Below are positions 25,552 through 38,300 of a stretch of DNA of 64,000 bases, piece after piece (the first letter of the stretch is position 1; the number at the start of each line of letters is the position of its first letter). The DNA lies in contig CM070904.1 of the NCBI GenBank assembly GCA_036417435.1, positions 47,065,908-47,129,907 on the forward strand. Reading direction: 5' to 3'. The notes below the pieces were generated by a model. It did no database searches, was not told where the DNA came from, and was given only the letters and a program-made list of their open reading frames with translations. The DNA comes from Inia geoffrensis (taxonomy: Eukaryota > Chordata > Mammalia > Artiodactyla > Iniidae). The position numbers were made by a program, and so were the translations under genes.

Positions 25552-25874
25552 GGGTTTCCCTGGTGGAACAGTGGTTAAGAATCCGCCTGCCAAGGCAGGG
25601 GACACAGGTTCAAGCCCTGGTCCGGGAAGATCCCACACGCCGCGGAGAAACTAAGCCCGTGCGCCACAACTACTGAGCCTGCGTGCTGCAACTACTGAAG
25701 CCTGCGCACCCTAGAGCCCGTGCTCCGCAACAAGAGAAGCCACCACAAGGAGAAGCCCACGCACCTCAGTGAAGAGTAACCCCTGCTCGCTGCAACTAGA
25801 GAAAACCCGCGCACAGCAACGAAGACCTAACGCAGCAAAAAATTAATTAATTAATTAAAAAAAAAAAAAAAAAA
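25552..25874 (+). mobile_element. Long-form CHR-type tRNA-derived SINE
   Basis: Head GGGTTTCCCTGGTGGAACAG, B box GGTTCAAGCCC intact, and repeated CACAACTACTGAGCC / TGCAACTACTGAAGCC modules. The 3' part contains CAACGAAGACCTAACGCAGC, then a TTAATTAATTAA stretch and a run of about 18 A. The flanking direct repeat is imperfect: AGAGTGGCTGTGG at 25541-25553 and GGAGTAGCTGTGG at 25875-25887. The minus-strand 121-aa frame overlapping its head is not a gene. Confidence 0.92.
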
Positions 25875-25889
25875 GGAGTAGCTGTGGAC

Positions 25890-26410
25890 AGCTTTGCTCT
25901 GTAGATAGAAAAGTATAAGGGAGTACCTCATTTTTGTTCAGTTCAGCTCACTTTCTGCTTGAGCAAAACACATCTGGGTGAGGAAAAATTTAACCTGCCA
26001 GTGACCTATAAAGCAAAGTCAATTTGTAATAACAGGAAGGTATAGAATACCCAAATTTCCTACTGCAGTGAAAACAGGAGTAAAGTAGAAGGTAACACAT
26101 CACCTAAACTCAAAGATTTTGCAGCCTAATTGAGGGGGATAAAACATATGTGCATGAACTAACTTAGAGATAAAAATAAACCGTCAACAATAATGTAATA
26201 CAATCTGAATGTTTAAATGCCAAGAAAGCAAATAACGAAGTGATCAGAATACAATTCTTAAAGGCTTCCTCGTAGAAACAAACTTAAATATGGTTTTGGA
26301 TACGGTGACTGACATACAGTGCAAAGCCATTCAAATGTGTGTGCCCGTAAGGATAGACAAACAGGGAAATGGACCTCCAGACCCTGAATTAATGCACTCT
26401 GCTTTCGTTA
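25890..26410. other. Intronic sequence, no gene
   Basis: AT-rich sequence with nothing recognised. Confidence 0.4.
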
Positions 26411-26411
26411 T

Positions 26412-26900
26412 CTTTTTTTTTTTTTTTTAATTAATAGATTTTTCAGAACCAATTTAGGTTTACAGAAAACTGAGCCTAAATTACACAGTTTTCATATGCT
26501 ATCTAGCCCCACACACCCCCAAACACACATGCAGAATCTCCTCTATTATTAACATCTTGCATTAGTGTGGGACATCTGTTGCAATTGATGAGCCAACGTC
26601 AATACATTATTATTAACTAAAGTCCATCGTTTACATTAAGGTTCACTCTTGCTGTATATTATATAGATTTTGACAAATATATAATAACATATATCCACCA
26701 TTATCATGCAGAATAGATCTACTGCCCGAAAAATCCTCTGTGCTCTGCCCAGTCATTCCTCCCTCTCCCCTAACTCCTGGAAACCACTCATCTTTCATTA
26801 TCTCCAGAGTTTTGCCTTTTCCAGAATGTCAGATACTTGAAATCATACAGGCTTTTCAGACTGGCCTCTTTCACTTAGCAACATACATTTAAAATTCGTC

Positions 26901-26935
<35 letters not shown>

Positions 26936-27245
26936 GGTACACGGGCCTCTCACTGTTGTGGCCTCTCCCGTTGCAGAGCACAGGCTCCGGACACGCAGGC
27001 TCGGTGGCCATGGCTCACGGGCCCAGCCGCTCCACAGCATGTGGGATCTTCCCGGACCGGGGCACGAACCCGTGTCCCCTGCATCGGCAGGCAGACTCTC
27101 AACCACTGTGCCACCAGGGAAGCCCCTTCCACATTTTTTCATGGCTTGATAGCTCATTCCTTTTTATCACCAAATAATATTCCATTACTCCATCCCATAG
27201 TTTGTTTATCCATTCACCCATGGAAGGACATTCATAATCTTTTGA
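26412..27245 (-). mobile_element. Old L1M-type LINE 3' end, antisense, split by a SINE
   Basis: The + strand starts with a T run (26412-26429), as expected for the tail of an antisense L1. It continues CAGAACCAATTTAGGTTTAC, GCCAACGTCAATACATTATT, GGTTCACTCTTGCTGTATAT, GAGTTTTGCCTTTTCCAGAA, and after the SINE TCATGGCTTGATAGCTCATT and CCAAATAATATTCCATTACT. These are the 3' UTR and ORF2 end of an old L1 subfamily. A CHR-2 SINE occupies 26905-27126. Divergence is much higher than in the L1 at 843-2355. Confidence 0.85.
26905..27126 (-). mobile_element. CHR-2-type SINE, antisense, inside the L1M copy
   Basis: A T run of about 29 at 26905-26933 is followed by GCGGTACACGGGCCTCTCAC, and the copy ends CCACCAGGGAAGCCCC. 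It splits the L1M text between CGTCCAAATTTT and TTCCACATTTTTTCATGG, which gives a rough target-site duplication with mismatches. The body carries CpG decay (ACACGCAGG, CTCCACAGC). Confidence 0.93.
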
Positions 27246-27249
27246 ATTT

Positions 27250-30010
27250 AAAAACAAAGTTTTTTCAACTTAAGTTTTTTAACCAATGCATTACTCAGGT
27301 AGGAAATACAGTTCTCAGAACACATATTCTTTTCACCTTGAGACTTCTTTGTCTAGGGGAGTATGTTGTCATTTTCTATAACATGATAGTAGGTCATCAT
27401 TTCTCTCCTTATACTTGTGAGTCATGGGCCACCTCACCCTTTTGCTTTCATTCTTTGGTAATGTGCAAGCAAAGCATTTAAAAATATATAACCAAAAGAT
27501 GAGAGTTACAAAATTAAGTTCTGAATTTTTAAATTGAACATGGTTATTATCAAACATCTATTGGGGTTTATGTCTTTTCCTTTCCTCTAGAACTACAAGG
27601 ATGTTTTGTCTTCACAGCAAATCAGACTATAAATCTAAATTTGAAATTATGCCTTTTTCTCTCTCCTTTAGTCACAGTGTTAATTATATCCAAAGAAACA
27701 ACTTTATGACTTTCAAAAGTGACATCCCAGGCTGTTGTTGATTCTCTAAATGGAGCCAAATGTCACCTGGCATACCTGTGTCTTCCTTTTTGACACCGAA
27801 TAACATTGATAACCAAATTACTCTTAGCAATAATAATTTGAAAAGCCTCCCCCACCTGCCATTTGAAGGAAATTTTCAATGAAAGCCATTTATTTGGCTC
27901 CATAATTATGTATACATTGTTGATTTTAAGACAGCACACAGGAGGCTTTGCCAGAAAAATTTTAAAGTTTAAGTAGAAAAAATAATCACAATATCTTTCT
28001 GTCATTTGCTGCTTGTATTTGTTTCCTTAAAATGCACAGCTAAATGCTCTCTACACACAGATATCACTTGGTAGGCGGGTGTATCTTATTACTGGGTTAT
28101 TTTCCAGTACATTTGGCATAGTTAAGGTAAAGTGTATTAACTTTCTCTCAAAATAAAGATGAAAACGGAGTTGTAGCGGTTGTGAATGCGTCAGCCATTG
28201 TCAGGAAGTTAAGAACTGACAGGAGGTCCAAATAATCAACTCTGCCTGGTGCATATACCGTAGTTTTCCCCTGGGATATCCGGTCTAATCCTACAATGTA
28301 TCTGACTGGCATGAATGTAGAATTACTTTCAATAAAGATTTTATTTCAAGCTTGGATGATTTCCCCCAAAACATCTTGTCACTAAGGCAAAGTATATCAT
28401 AGAATATCTGATTTTTTTTTCCTCCAAATCAGCTTTTGAGGGTGAAAAATACACATTTCAACTCAAGTACTCAACTCAGGTCAATTCGCTGTAAAAATCA
28501 CATTTTAACATATCTAGACTGATTAAAGATTTGCCGCGTTAAAGAAATCGGAGAGCTGTCAAGGAGAACTTACCCTAAAGCCTGCAAATGTAAAGAATAA
28601 GTAACACATTTGCTCATCTACAATTTTCACCCCCCCTGCAGTAAACTCCACGCAAAGAGCAAGCAGGACAGATGCCTCCACAAGCTAACACCGAGCTTCT
28701 AGAATATTTGTCTTTTTGCAAGTAAGGAATATTTAAAGGTCACACCTTCCAATAAGTATGAGATTGGTTCCAGGCTATAGGAGAAATATGAATGGCCTGG
28801 TCATGATCACACTAAGAATAATCTTCATTTCTGTATTTATCCTTCTCTCTGTCTTTATCCTGTTCTCTTCCTTCCTGATGCCAGATTAAGTCAGCATGTC
28901 AGGATAGGGGAACCGTCAGTAGCAGTACACTACTCTATTTTGAATTCACTGCAGTGTTTCACTTGGTGCTTGCTTACATTATTTCAGCCTTGGTGTCACT
29001 TTATTTAATTTATGCTTGGTTCATATACACTTAAAAATAGCTTAGGTTACCTATAGTCTCACCCCTTACTCACTAAAAGCACACAAATCACATGGTTTAG
29101 TTCTAGTGGGTTAGAAGTAATTTTTTAATATTTAATAATTATAGCACATTTTACAATGTTTTAAATTCAAAATCCCTCTTATGTCTATTATTATACTTTA
29201 TGACTAACATATAATATTATGATAAAATGTATGTGCAAGAATGAAAACTCAGCATGGATAACAGCAGATGAAACTTGAGAGAGGCACAAAAAAGGTCTAG
29301 ATTTGAGTCATAACAGGTGATTGCAGAGGTGTGTGCTGAACAATAGACTCATGAGTTAGCCTGACGTCCATGTGTACAAGGACAGGTGCAGAAACTGGCA
29401 CAATTTATTTCTCCACCACACTACAGATTATAAATTCACGTGTGTAAAAGCAAAACAAATAGTTTCTATCTTTAAGCCAAGTATTATAAACATTTTGAAG
29501 GGGTTTGCATTTCTGCAGATACTTCAAGCATTTTACCTAAAATAGAATTTGATGGTCAGATTTTAGATGGCCAAGAAAAATGGTGTCACTATCTTTAACT
29601 TCAACCATCCATAGTATAAACCAGATAAAAATTACATTTTATTCTAAACTCCTCTCACCAATTTTGTTCAAACTGGGCACATGTTAGAAACTCATTGTCA
29701 GATAATACATGGGAAGGAAAGGCACCCTGCACACTTACAGGCCCTTAACTAGCTCTCAAGAAATATTATCTCTGTTCATCTCTGCCTTCATGTTCTCATC
29801 ATCTCGGAGTGGGTATGAAACTCAGGTGTGCCAGAAATGTAAATATTGTGCCACAATTGAAACTAATTTCCCCTGTGAGCCCTATTCTTCTAAATGATTT
29901 AAATTTAGTCAGTTCAGAGTGTCTTCTAGACACTTCTAGACATTTTTCTGGATCCTTCCTAGTTCTGGAGGGCTATGTATGGCCTAAGCCTTTGGTTGGA
30001 GGGTGGGGGC
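27250..30010. other. Mostly unique intronic sequence
   Basis: AT-rich with few repeats, and no coding exon recognised. A 10-bp direct duplication CTTCTAGACA is at 29923-29942. This is one of the two longest stretches without a recognised repeat, so it could hold conserved noncoding elements, but that cannot be judged from one sequence. Confidence 0.4.
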
Positions 30011-30014
30011 AGGG

Positions 30015-30200
30015 AGAGCATCCATTTATACAGTATTTCAATAAGTATTTACTGAGCACCTAGTGCTATGTGCCAAACACTAATCTGGGTCTAGGAATAC
30101 AGCACTAAACAAAAACAGATAAAGTCCAGGTCTTTAAGATGTTTACATTCTACTAGAGAAAGGTAGTAGAGCAGATAAGCACGGTAGAAAGTGTCTGGCT
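30015..30200 (+). repeat. Ancient interspersed repeat, short copy (same family as 320-842)
   Basis: ATAAGTATTTACTGAGCACC, GGTCTAGGAATACAGCACTA, AACAAAAACAGATAAAGTCC and TGTTTACATTCTACTAGAGA match the start of the family seen at 320 and 62325. Confidence 0.55.
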
Positions 30201-30204
30201 TTTG

Positions 30205-33140
30205 TCACCTGTCCTGGCTTGTCTTCATTTCCTTCTGGTTTTCTGTCATCATCCCCAACTTCCAATTCCAGGTCTTGGTTTCAGTCACTGGCCAGACAGA
30301 CACCGTGGAGTTATCGTATGCCACCCTTACGTAGATACACCATGCAGTAATTTGTCTTTATTCATGATACATTGAACATGAGGAAGTCTGGAATTTTTTT
30401 TATAACCCTAGGTTTTCCCCAAGGAGGGGAATATGGGTCTATCTGATCCCAGAATCCTCAAACCTTCCAACAGCCCGCATCCCCAGGGAAGGGGGATAAG
30501 AAGGACTCAGGATTGGGCCGCATTCATGGGACCTCACCAAAGTCTCAGCTCTCTTCTTAACTCTTTCTACCGATCCAGAGAAATCTTTCTCTTGTCTGGC
30601 AGCAGGGTAGCCTGGCAGCAGGGTAGCCTGGCTCTTGATCTACCTTCCAATCTATTGGTTAAGCCAGCACTGCAACTCTGAGTCCAGGGCACTTAGGCCG
30701 AGTCCTCTTCAATTCAAATGCCCTAGCTTACAAAAATCCAAAGCACTTTCTCTGCTTTTCTGTTGTACCATCCCTCCACTGAAGACAAAATGCTGCTGAT
30801 TGAATCTTGGAGAAAAGAAAGAGGCATTAGGAAGGGTGGGGAAGAAACCTCAGTTATAATATATTTTCCCACCTCATCTCTAACGATAGTTTGACTTTCC
30901 CAGAATGTTCATTCTTTCGTCATTCATCTGGAAGCCCAAACCAAACCACACTTTAAATGCCACTCACTTTGCCATTCAATACGGGAATCTGGAACATCTC
31001 TGAATGCCTCCTGATGGGGAACTCATGGCCTTTTTAAGTGCAGAATATTTAATAACCTTGAAAGATAGTCCCCCTATTTTTCTAGTATACATTTGGAAAA
31101 ATCTATACCAAATATTAATAATAGTAATATCTAAGTGATGGAATTATCAGGGATTTTTAGTTTCTATTCTGACTCATCTACATTTTCTAAATTTTCTATA
31201 ATCACTGTGAATCTTTTGAAGGAGCCTAGTCTATTTTCATAACTCTAATTCATCATATGGAGGTGAAATTTGTCTCTGGGCCAATTCCAGGAACTGGATT
31301 TACTAGAGGAAAGTAGACTTTTTCTTCCATATCATGGCTTTTTGCTTTCAGTCATCATGGCTTCCCTAATTGTTCTTTTTTTCCAAACCAAAACACCATC
31401 AGTCCCTGCCCTGTGTCACTGAGGAGCCTGTCACTCTACTTCACACATTCACCCTGGAGCCTCTATTTGTGCAGCCTCTCAGAGTCAAGTCACTGTGAGA
31501 AACACCTAAAGCTTATTTTTCCTCAGAAAGTAAAATTAAGTGTGGACGAATGAATGCTGACACCCAAACTACAAGTGATTCTCTTTCGGCTATTCTGGGA
31601 CCTTTTAAATAAGGAAACAATTTTCTAGAAAACTGCTGAAGATTTGATAGATGCCCTTAGCGGAGTAGCTGTTCTCTTCACCTATGTGAAAAGAAATTAA
31701 AAAAAAAAAAAAAAAAAGAAGCTGATGAATCCTGACTTTGCATATTGATAGTATCCCTTTTAGTTTTATCTAACATCACAAGGCAAATATTTACGTTCTG
31801 TATTTTCCACTAATGTCTTATAATTAGGTGCCTTATTCTGCTTGGCCTAATTAATGCTGATCCACGCACAACCCCCAATGTTCTATATAAAATGTTACTA
31901 GCACATACTAGTGTTTTAACTGCCTTATTGGACAAATTCCAAGTAAAGAATAATAAACAGTCTTATATATTTTTTTCTTTTCTAAAAATACTCCCAACAT
32001 GTAATACATTTCCTAGCCTTTCTCCCCTAAATCCAGGGCAGTGTCTTCCCAGGATGGTGATGTTATCCATGGTTATTGGTAGATCAACAGAGCTCAGAGA
32101 ATAAAAATTAAGACTTCTTTTACTGCTGACATGGTCAAATGTGAATGGCTAAAACCATTTTAAAGCTTAAGAGAAAACAGCTAAGGGAAACAATAGCTGA
32201 AACTCTCAACCAATCTCACAAATAGTGCATTTCTTTTCACAATGAGAAGTGAATGCTCTCAGAAGTTTAAAACACTGTGTGATTCTGGAGAAAAAGACAA
32301 TATGTATCAATTTGGTTTTTCTTCCACCTGAACACCCTTCTCATCCCTATAAATACATCCTTGGATGTGAGTTAGGTGATTAAAAAAATCAAAATATTTC
32401 ACCCAAGGCTTGTGCTGACTTTCTGACTCACTTTTCTTCCACGTCTGCCTCAGGCCTCAGGCCTCAACATTAAGAAACCCCTTGATTTCAAACCCCAAAT
32501 TCTTGAATCTTAGTTATTTGTGGAAAGAATATCTATCTCCCAGAGTAATAAAGATCCGCATCTTCATCTAGGTGCTACTGCCACTTAACTACATGACTTT
32601 GATCAAATTATTCAGCCTTTCTCAGGCTCCTTTTGTCCATCTGAAAATTTTCCTTCCCATCTGAAAAAGAAAAAATGGGAAGATTCCTAATGTATATTAA
32701 AGTTATCGTGATTTAAACAGCAAAGTACTAGTTAAAAATACACACAGAAATCATCCACAGAGTAAAAATACCAGGTGTGTGTGTCTGTGAGTTGTAGGAA
32801 GGTAGCATCACAAATCAATGGAGAATGGTGATTTATTCAAGAAATGTGGTTGGGGGAATCAGCTAGCTTTTGAAGAAAAAAGAGATTGAGATTACCATCA
32901 CATTTCAAACGGTAAAATATACTGAGATGAATTAGAGGATATGAAATGAAATCATTTTTTAAAACTAGGAAAAAATATTAATGACATTTATCTGATTATT
33001 TAAATGGATGAATTTTATAATAACAAAAACAATGATAGAAATTCCAAAAGAAATAGTGCTAGATATGACCACACAAAATTTAAATAAACAAAATTAAGGA
33101 AAAAAAGAATTGGGAGAATATAAGTACAACAAAAGTAATG
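30205..33140. other. Mostly unique intronic sequence
   Basis: No gene. A 16-bp unit TGGCAGCAGGGTAGCC is duplicated in tandem at 30597-30628, CAGGCCTC is repeated near 32452-32467, and an A run is at 31699-31717. A weak MIR-like segment (CACTTAACTACATGACTTTG, TTATTCAGCCTTTCTCAGGC) lies at 32560-32660. Confidence 0.4.
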
Positions 33141-33179
33141 AAGTATTATGCATCTTAATACATAAAAAACTCACAAATC

Positions 33180-33400
33180 TATATGTACAGGGATGTTCAT
33201 TGTAGCATTGTCTGTAATAGCCAAAAATTAGAAGCAACCTAAAAGTCCATCAGCAGGGGAATGGTTAAATGAATTATTTCCATATTATGAAATGTAACAA
33301 CATTTTTCTAAAGGGTGAGGTATTTTTATATGTACTGACTTGGAAAGATTCCCGTGATATACAGTTAAGGGGGAAAAAAGAAAATTGTACCATATTATGT
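33180..33400 (+). mobile_element. Old L1M-type fragment (ORF2 end to 3' UTR)
   Basis: GGATGTTCATTGTAGCATTG, TGTAATAGCCAAAAATTAGA, AGCAACCTAAAAGTCCATCA and GGGGAATGGTTAAATGAATT are typical of the ORF2 end of old L1 subfamilies. TGGAAAGATTCCCGTGATAT and a poorly kept 3' UTR follow. No intact frame remains. Confidence 0.8.
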
Positions 33401-33434
33401 ATTTTTTATCTCATTCTTTTTTAAAAAGAAAAAT

Positions 33435-33435
<1 letters not shown>

Positions 33436-33484
<49 letters not shown>

Positions 33485-33495
33485 GGATAGATAGA
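33436..33495 (+). repeat. (GATA)n microsatellite
   Basis: About fifteen TAGA/GATA units, with one interruption (GATGGATAG) near 33482-33490. It sits in the A-rich end of the L1M fragment, where such arrays often arise. Confidence 0.97.
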
Positions 33496-33949
33496 AAAAC
33501 ATCCAGAAGGAACACCCATCTGTTAATTATAGTTATCATGAAGGTGTTTGACTAGAAAACCAGAGCATTTTACCTTTTTATTCTACATACTCCTGATTAG
33601 GACACTGTTAAAGACTATGTGTTAGTTTTGTTTTACAAAATAAGTAAGTGGATTAAGTAAACAAATAAAATGATATGCTCTCAATAGGAAAAAGGCAGGT
33701 GATATGAACAATTGTTCACAGAAGAAAAAATCCACATGGCTGTCCTTTTCTTAACTTCCTCCCCATTTCCTAACTTCAAAGAATCCTAAATTCAAACAGT
33801 GACAATCATTTTTCACCTATCAAGTTAGCAATTATTTTAAAAATAATAAAACCAAGTGATAATAATGCTAACAGGACTATGGGTTGTCATGTTACATATC
33901 CCACGTTATCATATTTTAAGAAAAGAGAACCCATATCTTAATCTAGCGC

Positions 33950-34135
33950 AAGTTCTCAAAGTGTGGTCCCAGGACCAGTTGTATCACCTCTAGGAACTTG
34001 TGACAAATGCATATTCGCAGGTCCTTCCCCAGAGGTGCTGAACCAAAAATCTGAAGGTGAAGTTCAGCAAACTTGTGTTTCATATGGTTTCCAAATTACT
34101 CTCATGAATGATAAAGCTTCAGAACTATCGATCTA
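33950..34135 (-). mobile_element. MER5A-type hAT-Charlie nonautonomous DNA transposon relic
   Basis: The terminal phrase GTTCTCAAAGTGTGGTCCCA, then AACTTGTGACAAATGCATAT, CCTTCCCCAGAGGTGCTGAA and CAAACTTGTGTTTCATATGG, follow MER5A in reverse orientation. The right terminal inverted repeat is decayed. About 185 bases fits the full family length. Confidence 0.8.
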
Positions 34136-34167
34136 ATTGTTACATTTCTACTATTTTACCCTGAGGC

Positions 34168-34408
34168 AGGGTTTCTCAACAGCAGCACTATTGACATTTT
34201 GGGCTGGATAAATTCTTTGTCTGGGGGACTGTCCTGTGCATTGTAGAATGTTTAGCAGCAACATTTGCCTGTACCCACTATATACCAGAGCAACTCAACT
34301 CCCCCACCCCGCCCAGTCGTGACAATCAGAAATGTCTCCAGACATTGCAAATGCCTAATAGGGGGAGTGGGAGTGGGTCGTTGCCCCTATTTGGAAACCA
34401 CTGCCTAA
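34168..34408. mobile_element. MER20-type hAT-Charlie nonautonomous DNA transposon relic
   Basis: It opens CAGGGTTTCTCAACAGCAGC with CTATTGACATTTTGGGCTGG, continues GACTGTCCTGTGCATTGTAG and AATGTCTCCAGACATTGCAA, and closes ATTTGGAAACCACTG. The ends CAGGGTTTCTCAAC and the complement of TTTGGAAACCACTG form the family's imperfect terminal inverted repeats. About 240 bases is near full length. Confidence 0.87.
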
Positions 34409-34699
34409 AGAAATACTCCAAAATGTGGAGAAAGAGTACACAAAAAGATTTTTTAATACATCAATTTCACTTATACTAAGAAATCATAGGGTACAGCCCA
34501 TTCTGTCCCGTATAGGATAATGAGTAAAAAATATATACTACTTATATAAAACATGGGAATTGCTCATGATAGAAGTGAAAAACGTTGAATACAAAATTAT
34601 ATAGAAAGTATTTTCTTGAATATGTATGTAAATAAATTACTTACACATTTATATTAAATGCTGGCAGTGTTATTCTCTTACTCAGAACCCAAGGTTGAA

Positions 34700-35340
34700 T
34701 TCCCATCACTGTTAGAATTAAGTCCTAAATCCTTACCAAGGCCCATGAGTCCGCCACAGCATCTCCTACCTTCGCTGCCTCACTCTCCTCTTCTCTATTC
34801 CTAGAACCACCCAGCCCAATTTCACCACTGGGCCTTTCTACGTACTTTTCCCTGCCTGGCGTTTTCATTCCCTTGGTTTGTGCACATAAGCTGCTCTCTG
34901 CCCCAGCGTCCCTTCCTTAGAAAGAACTTCTGAGCACCTTGTCTGCCACATGTGCACTTTCCACCTCTCTACACAGTGGAATAATCTGGGGGCTGTATTA
35001 TCTACAGCCAGCCAGGCTCCACTCATTCTTGGTAAAGAAGAATCTCTGGGGATGGATTCTAGGCCATGAGAAACTTTTAAAAGGCTCCCAGGGTCAGAGG
35101 AAGAACCACCACTTCTCTTAGTTTTTCTTGAAGTACCTCAGTGCCTGAAATCACACCGTATACTGATTAGTGTATTGTTTGTTGTCTGGTTCCCCCACTA
35201 GATTGTATGCTTCATATGGGCAGGGATTTTGTTTTACTCACTGCACCATCCTCAACATCCAGAGCAGCGTCAGGCACCTATAGCAGGTGTTGAGTAATAG
35301 CAGGTCTACTGAGAAACAGATTTTTATGAATGAATAATGG
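34700..35340 (+). mobile_element. L2 LINE 3' end relic
   Basis: L2 order is followed over about 600 bases: TCCTTACCAAGGCCCATGAG, CATCTCCTACCTTCGCTGCC, GCCTTTCTACGTACTTTTCC with CTGCCTGGCGTTTTCATTCC, TGTTGTCTGGTTCCCCCACT, and GATTGTATGCTTCATATGGG with CAGGGATTTTG near the end. The encoded RT-end peptide is destroyed. The 60-aa frame at 34939-35121 lies inside it. Confidence 0.85.
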
Positions 35341-35344
35341 GTAC

Positions 35345-38300
35345 CTTGAGTTACTGTTCACAGTTGCTGGTGTGGTTTTTTCTTTACTATACTTCACTAA
35401 ATTTTCAAATTCTAATAGAATGTATTACTTTATAATCATAACAAGAGAAATTAAAGCTGATTTTTAAGTGTACCTTTGAAAATTGTGATATATTTGAAGC
35501 ACAGTGATTAACACATAAAAGATATTCAACAAATAGTAACTACTGTTAGTGTTCCTTTTGATATTATCTACTATGTAAGGGCTTTGGCTATGATATCCCA
35601 TTTTATCCATGGTTGTTATCACCTTATAGAATACATATTCCAACCAGAAATAAGCCATTTTGAAGTCTATGGGCTAGTCACTTTTTTTATTTTATCACTC
35701 CTCCTATCTTACTGTTCTGAATATTGCTTTAAAAATACATTAGACTCTCCCTGTAATGGCCAGTCAATGTAAATATGAAACAAGTGAATAACTGAAAATG
35801 TTTCAGTCTTTTGCAATGAAATCAATGCAAAGAGGGTACTCAATAAATGCAAAGAATAAGGCCATGTTACCTGTGAATGTGCGACTGCCATATAAAGTAC
35901 CTTTTCCATGATGTGCTTTGAAAGAATTACATACACATAGCTTTAAAGATAATTTAAAAGCAAAAATGTCAGAATATAGCAGTAATTCCCTTTTAGGAGG
36001 ATAGTTTTTTGCTTACTTTGGAAAACAATAATAATATGATATTTAAGTATGAAATTGAAGACTTTACAATTAGTTTAAATCAATTAATTTATAAATTTGC
36101 ATATAAAAAATGACTGAATCACTAGTGAATGACCGCCTTGAAATACATTAGTATTAAATGCAAAAACATTTGTGAATGCTCTTCTGCTTTTGCAATATTT
36201 GAAAAGTTTTCTAACATACAGCCATGACTTTAAGGGAGAAGGTAGAATTCCCGCTAAGTCCCCAATCTTTAAAAAAAAATTAAAAGGCCAGTGTAGACAG
36301 CAGTATAGTTTGTGCAAATTGAGAGTAGGCAAGCATATGGTTAGCATGGACCCCCCCCCCGACAAAGTAGTTATAGCACATAGGAAACATAAGTTGAGCA
36401 CATTGAAAATTTATTCTATTTTTAACAGGCTCTCTTCACTGAAATGGTCAGAGTCACAATTAACATTTCACATACAGTGGATGAGCTGTATTTTGCAAGT
36501 GTGACCTGATGGCAAAAGTACGTTTACCACCGCACTTTCCCCATTCAAGTTAAACCATCCTAAAGTTATGTGTGTTGGAAAATCACAGCAATCCAGAGAT
36601 AGGGAAGGGAATATTTTTAGTACACCTCCAATAACCTGATGCCTGTTCTGCAGGCAATTATGTGGCTTTCTACTTGCTTTGCAAGTCACTATGGTAACAG
36701 CAAAGCACAAACTTAAAAGGAAGTTTGCATCCATATATCTGTTTGGAGCTGGACTATTATTAAATGCTTTGGTCTTCTTAATTCAGCATTAATTTTTAGT
36801 TTTATAGTAAACCTCTCTTTCATTTTGAATCATTTGGCTGTGATTTTAAGCAACTAAGAAATTCCTTTGAGTTAGCAATTCAGCTCACTTTTGGAAAAAC
36901 TTACCCAGCATAAGGCTCTGAGGATTTTTTTTTGTCTGGGGCCCAGCATCTATAGCTCTGGATTATAGATTGTTTCCAAAATAATCTAAAATTGATGGAT
37001 CATTGCTCCGTCCATTTGGGCCCAACAAAAAGTAGCTCTCGTATTTCTTCTTCTTATGCTGTAAACTATGTATCACCTTTTTGATCTCTTGCCAGAAAAG
37101 TGAATTCTTAGCCACTTCAAGGTTTTATAAACTTGAATTTACTTAGCGGTATAAGAGTTTCTTTTAAAATGAACACATATCAAGTGCTATTTTGTGAACA
37201 AATTCATAAAATCATAATTATTTTTGTCAGGCTATTTTAAACTAAGCAGTGTTCATAAATAGCCTTTTTCAAAAGAGTTGGAGTTTGGGGTCTTTTTCCT
37301 ATTAGTCAAGCATTCACAGGCACTAAACTTTGAGCTCTTCGCGTGGCTGCAAATCACGTATCTTTGCTATAAGGATTTCTTGGGAGTAAAATCTAATGGT
37401 GAGTAAACAAACATGTAGAAGAATTTCCAAATATTGATCTAAGATCTAAATGTTTTTGCACCTTCTCACCATCCATCAATTTACTGTATGGTAATCTCTC
37501 AACCATGTCTCTGCTCTCACCTTTCTCATTCAGATGTGGTCTTTTGCATTTTGGCCTTTGTTTTGTCCTAAAAAGGGAGTTTCTTTCACTTCTTTGCTGA
37601 AAACAGGTTAAATGGTAGCTCAAAATTTACAACACTGTCGTGGAGTTTAAGGCCAGATGAAATCTAAGCCCTACCAGAGGGGTGGAGCTTGCCAGAAATG
37701 ACCACCATCTGACCTCTTTGAATTGGCTGCTACGGAGTTCTGAAGCTTGGGTGGCATAGGAGGGTAAAATCCATAACGTTTCAGACTTAGTAGATCCTTA
37801 GCAAAGCACACTAGAAGTAACATTTCTTAACGTATGCTGCTTATTGTCTCTCAAGAAAGAGGATCCACAACGTGCAAGTAAGTTAGGGAGCACAAGAGTT
37901 ACACAAAGATGAACAGGGTTAGTTTTCTGCAGGACTTGTCAGGGCCTTTATTATGCTATTGTGCATTGTAAATTTCCAAGAAAGAGAAATAGCATATAAT
38001 TTTCTCCAAAACTTTTCTTACTCTAGATTGCTATTTTTGTGAAGTATGTCACAGAGATGGTGTTTTGCAGAACTCACTTTAGTGAAAGCTGTCTTGGAAG
38101 TACTGCCAAACCCATAGTAAAAATGTATTTGGTTTCTGAATCAGATCCTCCCCTCCAATAATACAACTCAACTGCATTTTAAGCTACTGGAAGTACAACT
38201 TACTGTTTTTGAGAGTTTTCCATCTTACATACTAGATTGCATTTTTTTCCATGCAGGGCTTTTATTTCTTTCGATAGCCTCTATTTCTCCTCTACATATG

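Noticed and set aside
36084..36734. Overlapping 88-110 aa frames on both strands in repeat-poor intron
   Set aside because: No recognised motif, and the frames conflict with each other. AT-rich unique DNA gives such lengths by chance in 64 kb.
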